In this document: positions 34,560 to 47,213 of the stretch, in pieces
Layout: the number at the start of each line of letters is the position of its first letter
Position numbering within the stretch: the stretch's first letter is position 1
Assembly (NCBI RefSeq): GCF_045679555.1
Contig: NC_092091.1
Location: 94,351,141-94,415,140, forward strand
DNA: 64,000 nt
Source of the DNA: Salvelinus alpinus
Lineage: Eukaryota; Chordata; Actinopteri; Salmoniformes; Salmonidae
Reading direction: 5' to 3'
The notes under the pieces: model-generated
What the model was told of the DNA's origin: nothing
The model's database searches: none
The model's input: only the letters and a program-made list of their open reading frames with translations
Position numbers and translations under genes: made by a program

Positions 34560-35280
34560 AGCATATGTTTTACTGTCCTGGTGGGGAACTAAAATTAATT
34601 TCCATTAAACATCGTTTTTTCCCCTGACCCTGATTCTAACCCTGATTCTAACCCTGATTCTAACCCTGATTCTAACCCTGATTCTAACCCTGATTCTAAC
34701 CCTGATTCTAACCCTGATTCTAACTCTGATTCTAACCCTGATTCTAACCCTGATTCTAACCCTGATTCTAACCCTGATTCTAACTCTGATTCTAACTCTG
34801 ATTCTAACCCTGATTCTAACCCTGATTCTAACCCTGATTCTAACTCTGATTCTAACCCTGATTCTAACCCTGATTCTAACTCTGATTCTAACCCTGATTC
34901 TAACCCTGATTCTAACCCTGATTCTAACTCTGATTCTAACCCTGATTCTAACCCTGATTCTAACCCTGATTCTAACCCTGATTCTAACCCTGATTCTAAC
35001 CCTGATTCTAACCCTGATTCTAACCCTGATTCTAACTCTGATTCTAACCCTGATTCTAACTCTGATTCTAACCCTGATTCTAACCCTGATTCTAACTCTG
35101 ATTCTAACCCTGATTCTAACTCTGATTCTAACCATCATTCTAACCATCATTCTAATCCTAACCCCTAAACCTAAAATTATCCTTAGTCCTCGTGGGGACC
35201 TGGGAAATGTGGAGAAGGGAGACATGTTCCTTGTTTTACTGTCCTTGTGGGGACTTTTGAGGATTTCCAGTACGAGGGAG
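34560..35280. mobile_element. likely non-autonomous fish element hosting a 12-bp array
   Basis: The flanks of the 12-bp array carry ttttactgtcctggtgggga with aaaattaatttccattaaa on the left, and cctaaaattatccttagtcc with tcgtggggacctgggaaatg and tgtccttgtggggac on the right. I recall these as arms of a widespread fish repeat whose middle is rich in taaccctaac. The array would then be an expansion of that middle. Assignment is from memory; the ends are not exactly placed. Confidence 0.55.
34623..35166. repeat. 12-bp minisatellite, about 45 copies
   Basis: Units ccctgattctaa with a ctctgattctaa variant, ending in accatcattcta copies. The 12-bp length leaves minus-strand frames open as an RVRI repeat; this is not a gene. 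Confidence 0.95.
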
Positions 35281-35425
35281 GAAGGGGAGGAAGGGGAGGG
35301 AGGGAGGGAGGAAGGGGAGGGAGGGAGGGAGGGAGGAAGGGGAGGAAGGGAGGGAGGAAGGGAGGGAGGGAGGGAGGGAGGAAGGGGAGGGAGGAAAGGG
35401 AGGGAGGGAGGGAGGGAGAGGTCTA
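35270..35425. repeat. purine tract (gggaggaa)n
   Basis: G/A-only stretch made of ggga and ggaagggg blocks, followed by about 90 bp of ordinary AT-rich sequence. Because it is polypurine on the + strand, it interrupts the usual pyrimidine bias of this gene's introns. Confidence 0.85.
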
Positions 35426-35512
35426 TTCTTTTGGAACATCTGTGTGTAATGTTTACTGTTCATTATTTTATTTATTTTTTCACTTGCTTTGGCAACGATA
35501 ACATATGTTTCC

Positions 35513-35845
35513 CATGGAGGGAGAGGAGAGGGGAGAGAGAGAGAGGGAGGGGGGGGGGACAGAAGCCATGTTCTCTTCTCCTCTCATCTCTGTTGATATC
35601 GGAGAGGAGAGGAGAGGAGAGGAGAGGAGAAGAGAGAGAGAGAGAGGGAGGGGGGGGGGGACAGAAGCCATGTTCTCTTCTCCTCACATCTCTGTTGATA
35701 TCGGAGAGGAGAGGAGAGGAGAGGAGAGGAGAGGAGAGAGAGAGAGAGAGGGAGGGGGGGGGGGACAGAAGCCATGTTCTCTTCTCCTCTCATCTCTGTT
35801 GATATCGGAGAGGAGAGGAGAGGAGAGGAGAGGAGAGCAATGTTC
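35513..35845 (+). repeat. about 85-90-bp repeat, three to four copies, before an acceptor
   Basis: Each unit has a gagaggagagg purine block, a G run, acagaagccatgttctc and ttctcctctcatctctgtt followed by gatatcggagagg. The last, shortened unit (atgttctcatctctgttaat) leads into the acceptor tctgcgtag at 35869. The unit's catctctgttgatatcggag resembles the real acceptor region catctctgttaatatctgcg joined to the exon start cgtcggagag with about 10 bp lost, so this may be a decayed exon-edge repeat. Confidence 0.85.
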
Positions 35846-35869
35846 TCATCTCTGTTAATATCTGCGTAG

Positions 35870-36019
35870 CGTCGGAGAGTAAACGCTTGCGTCTGGACTA
35901 TGAAGAGATAACTCCCTGTCTGAAGGACGTCACGCTGGTCTGGGAGAGCATGCTGGGAACACAGGCCAGGTCGAAGGTCAAGTTCAACAGCGACACTGTC
36001 CACGCTGCTGTCGGACAAG
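35870..36019 (+). CDS. tbc1d1: tbc1d1 internal exon: LDYEEITPCLK segment
   Basis: 150 nt between tctgcgtag and gtaatc. The first two bases complete an Ala codon; the exon reads ASESKRLRLDYEEITPCLK, then DVTLVWESMLGTQARSKVKF and NSDTVHAAVGQ, ending one base into a Gly codon. LDYEEITPCLK.VT.VW..ML and the VGQG end match mammalian TBC1D1 and lead into the TBC domain. Between the previous exon's KIQ and KRLRLDYEE there are only ASES, about four residues fewer than the mammalian protein as I recall it. Polypyrimidine support for this acceptor is weaker than for the other exons. Confidence 0.92.
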
Positions 36020-36023
36020 GTAA

Positions 36024-36024
<1 letters not shown>

Positions 36025-36099
<75 letters not shown>
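36025..36099. repeat. CA microsatellite
   Basis: About 37 CA dinucleotides beginning six bases after the exon donor, the same arrangement as after the exon at 9146-9273. Confidence 0.95.
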
Positions 36100-36123
36100 G
36101 GCCACTGTGGAATATCAGATGGT

Positions 36124-39100
36124 TTAACACACCGCTGTTACTGTATTCTCTGTATAACACACCTCTAATGTTACTGTAGTCTATATAACACACCTCTAAT
36201 GTTACTGTATTCTCTATATAACACACCTCTAATGTTACTGTATTCTCTATATAACACACCTCTAATGTTACTGTAGTCTCTATATAACACACCTCTAATG
36301 TTACTGTATTCTCTATATAACACACCTCTAATGTTACTGTAGTCTCTATATAACACACCTCTAATGTTACTGTAGTCTCTATATAACACACCTCTAATGT
36401 TACTGTATTCTCTATATAACACACCTCTAATGTTACTGTAGTCTCTATATAACACACCTCTAATGTTACTGTAGTCTGTCTATATAACACACCTCTAATG
36501 TTACTGTAGTCTCTATATAACACACCTCTAATGTTACTGTAGTCTTTATATAACACACCTCTAATGTTACTGTAGTCTCTATATAACACACCTCTAATGT
36601 TACTGTAGTCTTTATATAACACACCTCTAATGTTACTGTAGTCTCTATATAACACATCTCTAATGTTACTGTATTCTCTATATAACACACCTCTAATGTT
36701 ACTGTAGTCTCTATATAACACACCTCTAATGTTACTGTAGTCTCTATATAACACACCTCTAATGTTACTGTAGTCTCTATATAACACACCTCTAATGTTA
36801 CTGTAGTCTCTATATAACACACCTCTAATGTTACTGTATTCTCTATATAACACACCTCTAATGTTACTGTAGTCTCTATATAACACACCTCTAATGTTAC
36901 TGTAGTCTCTATATAACACACCTCTAATGTTACTGTAGTCTGTCTATATAACGCACCTCTAATGTTACTGTAGTCTCTATATAACACATCTCTAATGTTA
37001 CTGTATTCTCTATATAACACACCTCTAATGTTACTGTAGTCTCTATATAACACACCTCTAATGTTACTGTAGTCTCTATATAACACACCTCTAATGTTAC
37101 TGTATTCTCTATATAACACACCTCTAATGTTACTGTAGTCTCTATATAACACACCTCTAATGTTACTGTAGTCTTTATATAACACACCTCTAATGTTACT
37201 GTAGTCTCTATATAACACATCTCTAATGTTACTGTATTCTCTATATAACACACCTCTAATGTTACTGTAGTCTCTATATAACACACCTCTAATGTTACTG
37301 TAGTCTTTATATAACACACCTCTAATGTTACTGTAGTCTCTATATAACACACCTCTAATGTTACTGTAGTCTCTATATAACACACCTCTAATGTTACTGT
37401 AGTCTGTCTATATAACACACCTCTAATGTTACTGTAGTCTCTATATAACACACCTCTAATGTTACTGTAGTCTTTATATAACACACCTCTAATGTTACTG
37501 TAGTCTCTATATAACACACCTCTAATGTTACTGTAGTCTTTATATAACACACCTCTAATGTTACTGTAGTCTCTATATAACACACCTCTAATGTTACTGT
37601 AGTCTTTATATAACACACCTCTAATGTTACTGTAGTCTCTATATAACACATCTCTAATGTTACTGTATTCTCTATATAACACACCTCTAATGTTACTGTA
37701 GTCTCTATATAACACACCTCTAATGTTACTGTAGTCTCTATATAACACACCTCTAATGTTACTGTAGTCTCTATATAACACACCTCTAATGTTACTGTAG
37801 TCTCTATATAACACACCTCTAATGTTACTGTATTCTCTATATAACACACCTCTAATGTTACTGTAGTCTCTATTAAACACACCTCTAATGTTACTGTAGT
37901 CTCTATATAACACACCTCTAATGTTACTGTAGTCTGTCTATATAACACACCTCTAATGTTACTGTAGTCTCTATATAACACATCTCTAATGTTACTGTAT
38001 TCTCTATATAACACACCTCTAATGTTACTGTAGTCTCTATATAACACACCTCTAATGTTACTGTAGTCTCTATATAACACACCTCTAATGTTACTGTAGT
38101 CTCTATATAACACACCTCTAATGTTACTGTAGTCTCTATATAACACACCTCTAATGTTACTGTAGTCTCTATATAACACACCTCTAATGTTACTGTAGTC
38201 TCTATATAACACACCTCTAATGTTACTGTAGTCTCTATATAACACACCTCTAATGTTACTGTAGTCTTTATATAACACACCTCTAATGTTACTGTAGTCT
38301 CTATATAACACATCTCTAATGTTACTGTATTCTCTATATAACACACCTCTAATGTTACTGTAGTCTCTATATAACACACCTCTAATGTTACTGTAGTCTT
38401 TATATAACACACCTCTAATGTTACTGTAGTCTCTATATAACACACCTCTAATGTTACTGTATTCTCTATATAACACACCTCTAATGTTACTGTAGTCTCT
38501 ATATAACACACCTCTAATGTCACTGTAGTCTTTATATAACACACCTCTAATGTTACTGTAGTCTCTATATAACACATCTCTAATGTTACTGTATTCTCTA
38601 TATAACACACCTCTAATGTTACTGTAGTCTCTATATAACACACCTCTAATGTTACTGTAGTCTCTATATAACACACCTCTAATGTTACTGTAGTCTCTAT
38701 ATAACACACCTCTAATGTTACTGTAGTCTATATATAACACACCTCTAATGTTACTGTAGTCTCTATATAACACACCTCTAATGTTACTGTATTCTCTATA
38801 TAACACACCTCTAATGTTACTGTATTCTCTATATAACACACCTCTAATGTTACTGTAGTCTTTATATAACACACCTCTAATGTTACTGTAGTCTCTATAT
38901 AACACATCTCTAATGTTACTGTATTCTCTATATAACACACCTCTAATGTTACTGTAGTCTCTATATAACACACCTCTAATGTTACTGTAGTCTTTATATA
39001 ACACACCTCTAATGTTACTGTAGTCTCTATATAACACACCTCTAATGTTACTGTATTCTCTATATAACACACCTCTAATGTTACTGTAGTCTCTATATAA

Positions 39101-40404
39101 CACACCTCTAATGTTACTGTAGTCTCTATATAACACATCTCTAATGTTACTGTATTCTCTATATAACACACCTCTAATGTTACTGTAGTCTCTATATAAC
39201 ACACCTCTAATGTTACTGTAGTCTCTATATAACACACCTCTAATGTTACTGTAGTCTCTATATAACACACCTCTAATGTTACTGTAGTCTCTATATAACA
39301 CACCTCTAATGTTACTGTATTCTCTATATAACACACCTCTAATGTTACTGTAGTCTCTATATAACACACCTCTAATGTTACTGTAGTCTTTATATAACAC
39401 ACCTCTAATGTTACTGTAGTCTCTATATAACACATCTCTAATGTTACTGTATTCTCTATATAACACACCTCTAATGTTACTGTAGTCTCTATATAACACA
39501 CCTCTAATGTTACTGTAGTCTTTATATAACACACCTCTAATGTTACTGTAGTCTCTATATAACACACCTCTAATGTTACTGTAGTCTCTATATAACACAC
39601 CTCTAATGTTACTGTATTCTCTATATAACACACCTCTAATGTTACTGTAGTCTTTATTTAACACACCTCTAATGTTACTGTAGTCTCTATATAACACATC
39701 TCTAATGTTACTGTATTCTCTATATAACACACCTCTAATGTTACTGTAGTCTCTATATAACACACCTCTAATGTTACTGTAGTCTCTATATAACACACCT
39801 CTAATGTTACTGTAGTCTCTATATAACACACCTCTAATGTTACTGTAGTCTCTATATAACACACCTCTAATGTTACTGTAGTCTCTATATAACACACCTC
39901 TAATGTTACTGTAGTCTCTATATAACACACCTCTAATGTTACTGTAGTCTCTATATAACACACCTCTAATGTTACTGTAGTCTCTATATAACACACCTCT
40001 AATGTTACTGTATTCTCTATATAACACACCTCTAATGTTACTGTAGTCTCTATATAACACACCTCTAATGTTACTGTAGTCTGTCTATATAACACACCTC
40101 TAATGTTACTGTAGTCTCTATATAACACATCTCTAATGTTACTGTATTCTCTATATAACACACCTCTAATGTTACTGTAGTCTCTATATAACACACCTCT
40201 AATGTTACTGTAGTCTGTCTATATAACACACCTCTAATGTTACTGTAGTCTCTATATAACACACCTCTAATGTTACTGTAGTCTGTCTATATAACACACC
40301 TCTAATGTTACTGTAGTCTCTATATAACACACCTCTAATGTTACTGTATTCTCTATATAACACACCTCTAATGTTACTGTAGTCTGTCTATATAACACAC
40401 CTCT
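36124..40404. repeat. 33-bp minisatellite, about 130 copies, with higher-order blocks
   Basis: Units of 33 bp starting ctctatataacacacctcta and ending atgttactgtagt. Variants (gtattct, gtagtcttt, cacatctc, tctgtctat) recur in the same order; the 2-bp-longer tctgtctat unit appears near 36476, 36941, 37406, 37935, 40082, 40217 and 40289, at intervals of about 465-530 bp in the first part, indicating block duplication. The 33-bp length keeps minus-strand frames open for hundreds of codons (SNIRGVLYR or TLEVCYIE repeats); these are not genes. Confidence 0.95.
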
Positions 40405-41142
40405 TGTCTCTCTCTCTCCACCCCCCCTCCCCCATCTCGCACTCCTCTCCCTCCCCCATCCCCCCATCTCTCTCTCCCTCCCCCCTCTCTCTCTCGCTCC
40501 CCCCTGTCTCTCCCACTCTCTCCCTCCCCCCTCCCCCCTGTCTCTCCCACTCTCTCCCTCCCCATCCCCCCCTCTCTCCATCCCTCATCTCTCTCCCTCC
40601 CCCCTCTCTCCCACTCTCTCTCCCCCCTCCCTCTCTCACCCTCCCCATCCCCCTCTCTCTCTCTCCCCCCTCCCTCTCTCACCCTCTCTCTCCCTCCCCA
40701 TCCCCCCTCTCTCTCTCCCTCCCCCTCCCCCCTCTCTCTCTCCCTCCCCCGTCTCTCCCACTCTCTCCCTCCCCCATCCCCCCCTCTCTCTCTCCCCCCT
40801 CCCTCTCTCACCCTCTCTCTCCCCCCTCCCTCTCTCACCCTCTCTCTCCCTCCCCACCCCCCCTCTCTCTCCCTCCCCCGTCTCTCCCACTCTCTCCCTC
40901 CCCCACCCCCCCTCTCTCTCTCCCTCCCCCCCTCCCCCCACTCCATCTCTCTCCATCTCTCCCCCCCTCCCTCCATCCCTCCCTCTCTCTCCCTCCCCCC
41001 ATCTCTCCCCCCTCCCCCTCCCTCTCTCCATCTCTCCATCTCCCCCCCTCCCTCTCTCCACCCCCCCCCTCCCTCTCTCCACCTCTCCATCCCCTCTCCC
41101 TCTCTCTCCCTCCCTCCATCTCTCCCTCTCCCCCCTCCCCAG
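40405..41142 (+). repeat. 740-bp C-rich polypyrimidine tract ending in an acceptor
   Basis: C/T-only apart from scattered G and A in catctctc, gtctctccca and ctcaccctc blocks. It ends at ccctccccag, the acceptor of the exon at 41143. It keeps false long open frames on both strands. Confidence 0.9.
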
Positions 41143-41301
41143 GAGTTCCTCGGCAGTACAGAGGAGAGGTGTGGAAGTTACTGTCAGAGCAGTTTCTGTT
41201 GAGACAAACGCTTCCTGTCAGACTTCCAGCCAACAACAGGCCTTATAAGGAGCTGCTGAAACAGCTGACCTCACAGCAGCACGCCATCCTCATCGACCTG
41301 G
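41143..41301 (+). CDS. tbc1d1: tbc1d1 exon: start of the TBC Rab-GAP domain
   Basis: 159 nt from ccctccccag to gtgaga. The first two bases complete Gly; it reads GVPRQYRGEVWKLLSEQFLL, RQTLPVRLPANNRPYKELLK and QLTSQQHAILIDL, ending one base into the next Gly codon. RQYRGEVW is TBC motif A, which opens the catalytic domain. ILIDL with the following G and R forms the IxxDxxR arginine-finger motif; the Arg lies in the next exon. YKELLKQLTSQQHAILIDLG is, as recalled, identical to mammalian TBC1D1. The last 22 nt and the donor are copied many times downstream. Confidence 0.95.
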
Positions 41302-43986
41302 GTGAGACCCTACACCCTACATACTACACCCTGCACACTACACACTACACCCTACACACTACACACTACACACTACACCCTACAGCACGCCATCCTCATC
41401 GACCTGGGTGAGACCCTACACCCTACACACTACACCCTACACACTACACACTACACACTACATACTACACCCTACACCCTACAGCACGCCATCCTCATCG
41501 ACCTGGGTGAGACCCTACACCCTACACCCTACACACTACACACTACACACAACACCCTACACACTACATACTACACCCTACACCCTACAGCACGCCATCC
41601 TCATCGACCTGGGTGAGACCCTACACCCTACACACTACATACTACACCCTACACACTACATACTACACCCTACAGCACGCCATCCTCATCGACCTGGGTG
41701 AGACCCTGTACCCTACTCACTACACACTACACCCTGCACCCTACAGCACGCCATCCTCATCGACCTGGGTGAGACCCTGTACCCTACTCACTACACACTA
41801 CACACTACACCCTGCACCCTACAGCACGCCATCCTCATCGACCTGGGTGAGACCCTGTACCCTACTCACTACACACTACACCCTGCACCCTACAGCACGC
41901 CATCCTCATCGACCTGGGTGAGACCCTGTACCCTACTCACTACACACTACACCCTGCACCCTACAGCACGCCATCTTAATCGACCTGGGTGAGACCCTGT
42001 ACCCTACTCACTACACACTACACCCTGCACCCTATAGCACGCCATCCTCATCGACCTGGGTGAGACCCTGTACCCTACTCACTACACACTACACCCTGCA
42101 CCCTACAGCACGCCATCCTCATCGACCTGGGTGAGACCCTGTACCCTACTCACTACACACTACACACTACACCCTGCACCCTACAGCACGCCATCCTCAT
42201 CGACCTGGGTGAGACCCTGTACCCTACTCACTACACACTACACACTACACCCTGCACCCTACAGCACACCATCCTCATCGACCTGGGTGAGACCCTGTAC
42301 CCTACTCACTACACACTACACCCTACACACTACATACTACACCCTACACCCTACAGCACGCCATCCTCATCGACCTGGGTGAGACCCTACACCCTACACA
42401 CTACATACTACACCCTACACACTACATACTACACCCTACAGCACGCCATCCTCATCGACCTGGGTGAGACCCTACACCCTACATACTACACCCTGCACCC
42501 TACACCCTGCACACTACACACTACACCCTACACACTACACCCTACACACTACACCCTACACACTACACACTACAGCACGCCATCCTCATCGACCTGGGTG
42601 AGACCCTACACCCTACATACTACACCCTGCACCCTACACACTACACCCTGCACCCTACAGCACACCATCCTCATCGACCTGGGTGAGACCCTGTACCCTA
42701 CTCACTACACACTACACCCTGCACCCTACAGCACGCCATCCTCATCGACCTGGGTGAGACCCTGTACCCTACTCACTACACACTACACACTACACCCTGC
42801 ACCCTACAGCACGCCATCCTCATCGACCTGGGTGAGACCCTGTACCCTACTCACTACACACTACACACTACACCCTGCACCCTACAGCACACCATCCTCA
42901 TCGACCTGGGTGAGACCCTGTACCCTACTCACTACACACTACACCCTGCACCCTACAGCACGCCATCCTCATCGACCTGGGTGAGACCCTGTACCCTACT
43001 CACTACACACTACACCCTGCACCCTATAGCACGCCATCCTCATCGACCTGGGTGAGACCCTGTACCCTACTCACTACACACTACACCCTACACCCTACAG
43101 CACGCCATCCTCATCGACCTGGGTGAGACCCTGTACCCTACTCACTACACACTACACACTACACCCTGCACCCTACAGCACGCCATCCTCATCGACCTGG
43201 GTGAGACCCTGTACCCTACTCACTACACACTACACCCTGCACCCTACAGCACACCATCCTCATCGACCTGGGTGAGACCCTGTACCCTACTCACTACACA
43301 CTACACACTACACCCTGCACCCTACAGCACGCCATCCTCATCGACCTGGGTGAGACCCTGTACCCTACTCACTACACACTACACACTACACACTACACCC
43401 TACATACTACACCCTGCACCCTACACACTACATACTACACCCTGCACCCTACACACTACACCATGCACCCTACACCCTGTACCCTACTCACTACACCCTA
43501 CACACTACACCCTACACACTACGCCCTACATACTACACCCTGCACCCTACACACTACACCATGCACCCTACACCCTACACCCTGTACACTACATACTACA
43601 CCTTACACACTACACACTACACCCTACACACTACACCCTACACACTACACCCTACAGCACGCCATCCTCATCGACCTGGGTGAGACCCTACACACTACAC
43701 CCTACACACTACACACTACACCCTATACACTACACACTACAGCACGCCATCCTCATCGACCTGGGTGAGACCCTACATACTACACCCTGCACACTACACA
43801 CTATACCCTGTACCCTACACACTACACCCTACACCCTATAGCACGCCATCCTCATCGACCTGGGTGAGACCCTACACACTACACCCTACACCCTATACAC
43901 TACATACTACACCCTACATCCTATACACTACACACTGCACCCTACACCCTACAGCACGCCATCTTCATCGACCTGGGTGAGACCCT
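41279..43986 (+). repeat. exon-edge minisatellite with variable 70-105-bp units, about 30 copies
   Basis: The exon's last 22-23 nt (agcacgccatcctcatcgac, ctgg) and donor gtgagacc recur about 29 times after the true exon end, separated by variable numbers of ctacaccctacacacta blocks. Each copy is preceded by ccctacag or ccctatag, so a copy also has an acceptor-like CAG before it and could act as a 22-nt pseudo-exon. Two intron forms exist: gtgagaccctacacc (41300-41700, 42380-42600, 43680 on) and gtgagaccctgtacc (41700-42300, 42690-43360). One copy reads ttaatcgacc (about 41975). Confidence 0.93.
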
Positions 43987-44395
43987 ACACACTGCACCCT
44001 ACACACTGCACCCTACACACTGCACCCTAGTCCCTACACACTGCACCCTACACACTACACACTGCACCCTAGTCCCTACACACTACACCCTACACACTAC
44101 CCACTCTACACACTACGCACTATACCCTACACACTGCACCCTACACACTACACACTGCACCCTAGTCCCTACACACTACACCCTACACCCCCTACACACT
44201 ACGCACTATACCCTACACACTGCACACTACCCTACACACTGCACCCTAGTCCCTACACCCTACACACTACGCACTATACCCTAGACACTGCACACTACCC
44301 TACACACTGCACCCTAGTCCCTACACACTGCACACTACCCACACTACGCACTACACTACACACACCGACACGCTCACACACACACACACTACACA
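43987..44395. repeat. decayed ctacacactgcaccc repeats
   Basis: Continuation of the spacer part of the preceding array (ctacacactgcaccctagtc and relatives) without the exon-derived segment, ending in a short CA run. Around 44396-44522 an imperfect 80-bp duplication holds ttactgttgacgaatgc twice. Confidence 0.85.
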
Positions 44396-44522
44396 CTTCC
44401 TCCTTACTGTTGACGAATGCCTGACTGAGTGATGTTAACCTGGTTTAACTTGAAACATACACACTTCCTGACATATTACTGTTGACGAATGCTTAATGGA
44501 GTGTGATGTTATCAGTCACCTA

Positions 44523-47190
44523 ACCTCATTTAACCTGAAACCTTGTCCTCGTTGAACCTGAAACCTTGTCCTCGTTGAACCTGAAACCTTGTCCTCGTTT
44601 AATAACCTGAAACCGTGTCCTCGTTTAATAACCTGAAACCGTGTCCTCGTTGAACCTGAAACCTTGTCCTCGTTTAATAACCTGAAACCGTGTCCTCGTT
44701 TAATAACCTGAAACCGTGTCCTCGTTTAATAACCTGAAACCGTGTCCTCGTTGAACCTGAAACCTTGTCCTCGTTTAATAACCTGAAACCGTGTCCTCGT
44801 TTAATAACCTGAAACCGTGTCCTCGTTGAACCTGAAACCGTGTCCTCGTTGAACCTGAAACCTTGTCCTCGTTGAACCTGAAACCTTGTCCTCGTTTAAC
44901 CTGAAACCTTGTCCTCGTTGAACCTGAAACCTTGTCCTCGTTTAACCCGGAAACTTGTCCTCGTTTAACCCGGAAACTTGTCCTCGTTTAACCTGAAACC
45001 TTGTCCTCGTTTAACCTGAAACCTTGTCCTCGTTTAACCCTGAAACTTTGTCCTCGTTTAACCTGAAACCTTGTCCTCGTTTAACCTGAAACCGTGTCCT
45101 CGTTTAACCTGAAACCTTGTCCTCGTTTAACCTGAAACCGTGTCCTCGTTTAACCTGAAACCTTGTCCTCGTTTAACCTGAAACCTTGTCCTCGTTTAAC
45201 CTGAAACCGTGTCCTCGTTTAACCTGAAACCTTGTCCTCGTTTAACCTGAAACCGTGTCCTCGTTTAACCTGAAACCTTGTCCTCGTTTAACCCTGAAAC
45301 TTTGTCCTCGTTTAACCTGAAACCTTGTCCTCGTTTAACCTGAAACCTTGTCCTCGTTTAACCTGAAACCTTGTCCTCGTTGAATAACCTGAAACCGTGT
45401 CCTCGTTGAACCTGAAACCTTGTCCTCGTTTAACCTGAAACCGTGTCCTCGTTTAATAACCTGAAACCGTGTCCTCGTTTAACCTGAAACCTTGTCCTCG
45501 TTTAACCTGAAACCTTGTCCTCGTTTAACCTGAAACCTTGTCCTCGTTTAACCTGAAACCGTGTCCTCGTTTAACCTGAAACCTTGTCCTCGTTTAACTT
45601 CTCACGAGTCAGCAACCCTGATCCGGTAGCACCCCCCAACTCACCCCACTGATTAGCACAGCTAGCATAGCGTCACAAGTAACTTGTAGCATCTAAATAT
45701 CATTAAATCACAAGTCCAAGACACCAGATGAAAGATACAGGTCTTGTGAATAAAGCCACCATTTCAGATTTTTAAAATGTTTTACAGGGAAGACAGAATA
45801 TGTAAATCTATTAGCTAACCACGTTAGCGGAGGACACGATATTTTTACCAGGCAGATTCGGCTAGGCGCCCACGTCCAGTTCACATGCACAACAGATATG
45901 ATATAAAATCGTAAATTGGGTCTTACTATGGCTGATCTTTCATCAGAATGTTGATCAAAGTGTCCTTTGTCAAGATGAGTCGTTGGTTCCGTTCAGAAAT
46001 GTTCCTTTCTCACTCCATTTAGCACAGGTACCGGTCGAGTGGCACGTATTTCTCAAACGATACTAAAATCTAACAACTGAACACCGCAAAACTCCCTAAA
46101 AAAATCAAATAATCTGATTAAACTATATTGAAAAAACATACATTACGATGATCTGGTCACATGTATCAAACAAACTTCGACACGGAGATAATAATGGCCG
46201 CACAACACAAGAAAAACGTAGCTCAAATTCCATCCAATCGAGAACCGGAAGTTGTCGGTCATGCCAAAGATTTTGCTCTCATTTCACGTCAGTCCCAGAT
46301 AGACAAGAAATTTTTCCTCTGACGTCCTCTAGACACCCAGAGGAAGGCCAGTGAGTTGTGTTTCGGGTCATAGGAGGCATGACCATATATAGGCAGAGCT
46401 TTGAAGCCAGCACAAAACATCTTGATTTTATGTTCTTGGTCATGGAAAGTGCTGTGAAATGACTTCTGTATCACTCAGAGACAAAATTGAAACGGATTTA
46501 GAAACTAGAGATTGTCTTCTTTCCAATGGTATGATTCATATGCATATAGTAAGAGCAATGATTGAATAAGAGGCAGTTTAATCTGTAGAGCAAATTATGC
46601 TAATGCGAAAATATTACACCCTGTATTCTCAAGAGGTTAACCTGAAACCATGTCCTCGTTTAACCTGAAACCTTGTCCTCGTTTAACCTGAAACCTTGTC
46701 CTCGTTTAACCCGGAAACTTGTCCTCGTTTAACCTGAAACCGTGTCCTCGTTTATCCTGAAACCTTGTCCTCGTTTAACCTGAAACCGTGTCCTCGTTTA
46801 ACCTGAAACCTTGTCCTCGTTTAACCTGAAACCTTGTCCTCGTTTAACCTGAAACCATGTCCTCGTTTAACCTGAAACCTTGTCCTCGTTTAACCCGGAA
46901 ACTTGTCCTCGTTTAACCTGAAACCTTGTCCTCGTTTAACCTGAAACCATGTCCTCGTTTAACCTGAAACCGTGTCCTCGTTTAACCTGAAACCTTGTCC
47001 TCGTTTAACCTGAAACCTTGTCCTCGTTTAACCTGAAACCTTGTCCTCGTTTAACCTGAAACTTGTCCTCGTTTAACCTGAAACCTTGTCCTCGTTTAAC
47101 CTGAAACCTTGTCCTCGTTTAACCTGAAACCGTGTCCTCGTTTAACCCGGAAACTTGTCCTCGTTTAACCTGAAACCTTGTCCTCATTTA
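44523..47190. repeat. 23-bp minisatellite, interrupted by a 1.04-kb element
   Basis: Units of 23 bp, cctgaaaccttgtcctcgtt plus taa or gaa, with 26-bp taataa variants concentrated at 44595-44830. It occupies 44523-45597 and resumes at 46637-47190 with the same unit, so it was one array before the element at 45598-46636 was inserted. Confidence 0.95.
45598..46636. mobile_element. 1039-bp TTAA-flanked element inserted in the 23-bp array
   Basis: TTAA occurs immediately on both sides (45594-45597 and 46637-46640) and belongs to the array unit cgtttaacc, as expected for insertion at TTAA. The ends are weakly inverted: cttctcacgag on the left, and cctcttgagaa when the right end is reverse-complemented. 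The interior contains acaagtccaagacaccagat and gatttttaaaatgttttaca, which I recall from an abundant interspersed repeat of salmonid genomes. No transposase is seen; the open frames inside are short. The TTAA target suggests a piggyBac-type non-autonomous element. Confidence 0.8.
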
Positions 47191-47213
47191 TACACCACAC
47201 CACACCTGTGAAA

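Noticed and set aside
34605..35225. 206-codon Arg/Val/Ile repeat protein on the minus strand
   Set aside because: Translation of a 12-bp repeat.
37394..40060. 888-codon minus-strand open frame (YRDYSNIRGVL repeats)
   Set aside because: It arises because the 33-bp unit is 11 codons without a stop; several other frames over the same array are also open.
45708..46474. Small open frames inside the TTAA-flanked element
   Set aside because: 60-68 codons on both strands with no transposase motif; the element looks non-autonomous.
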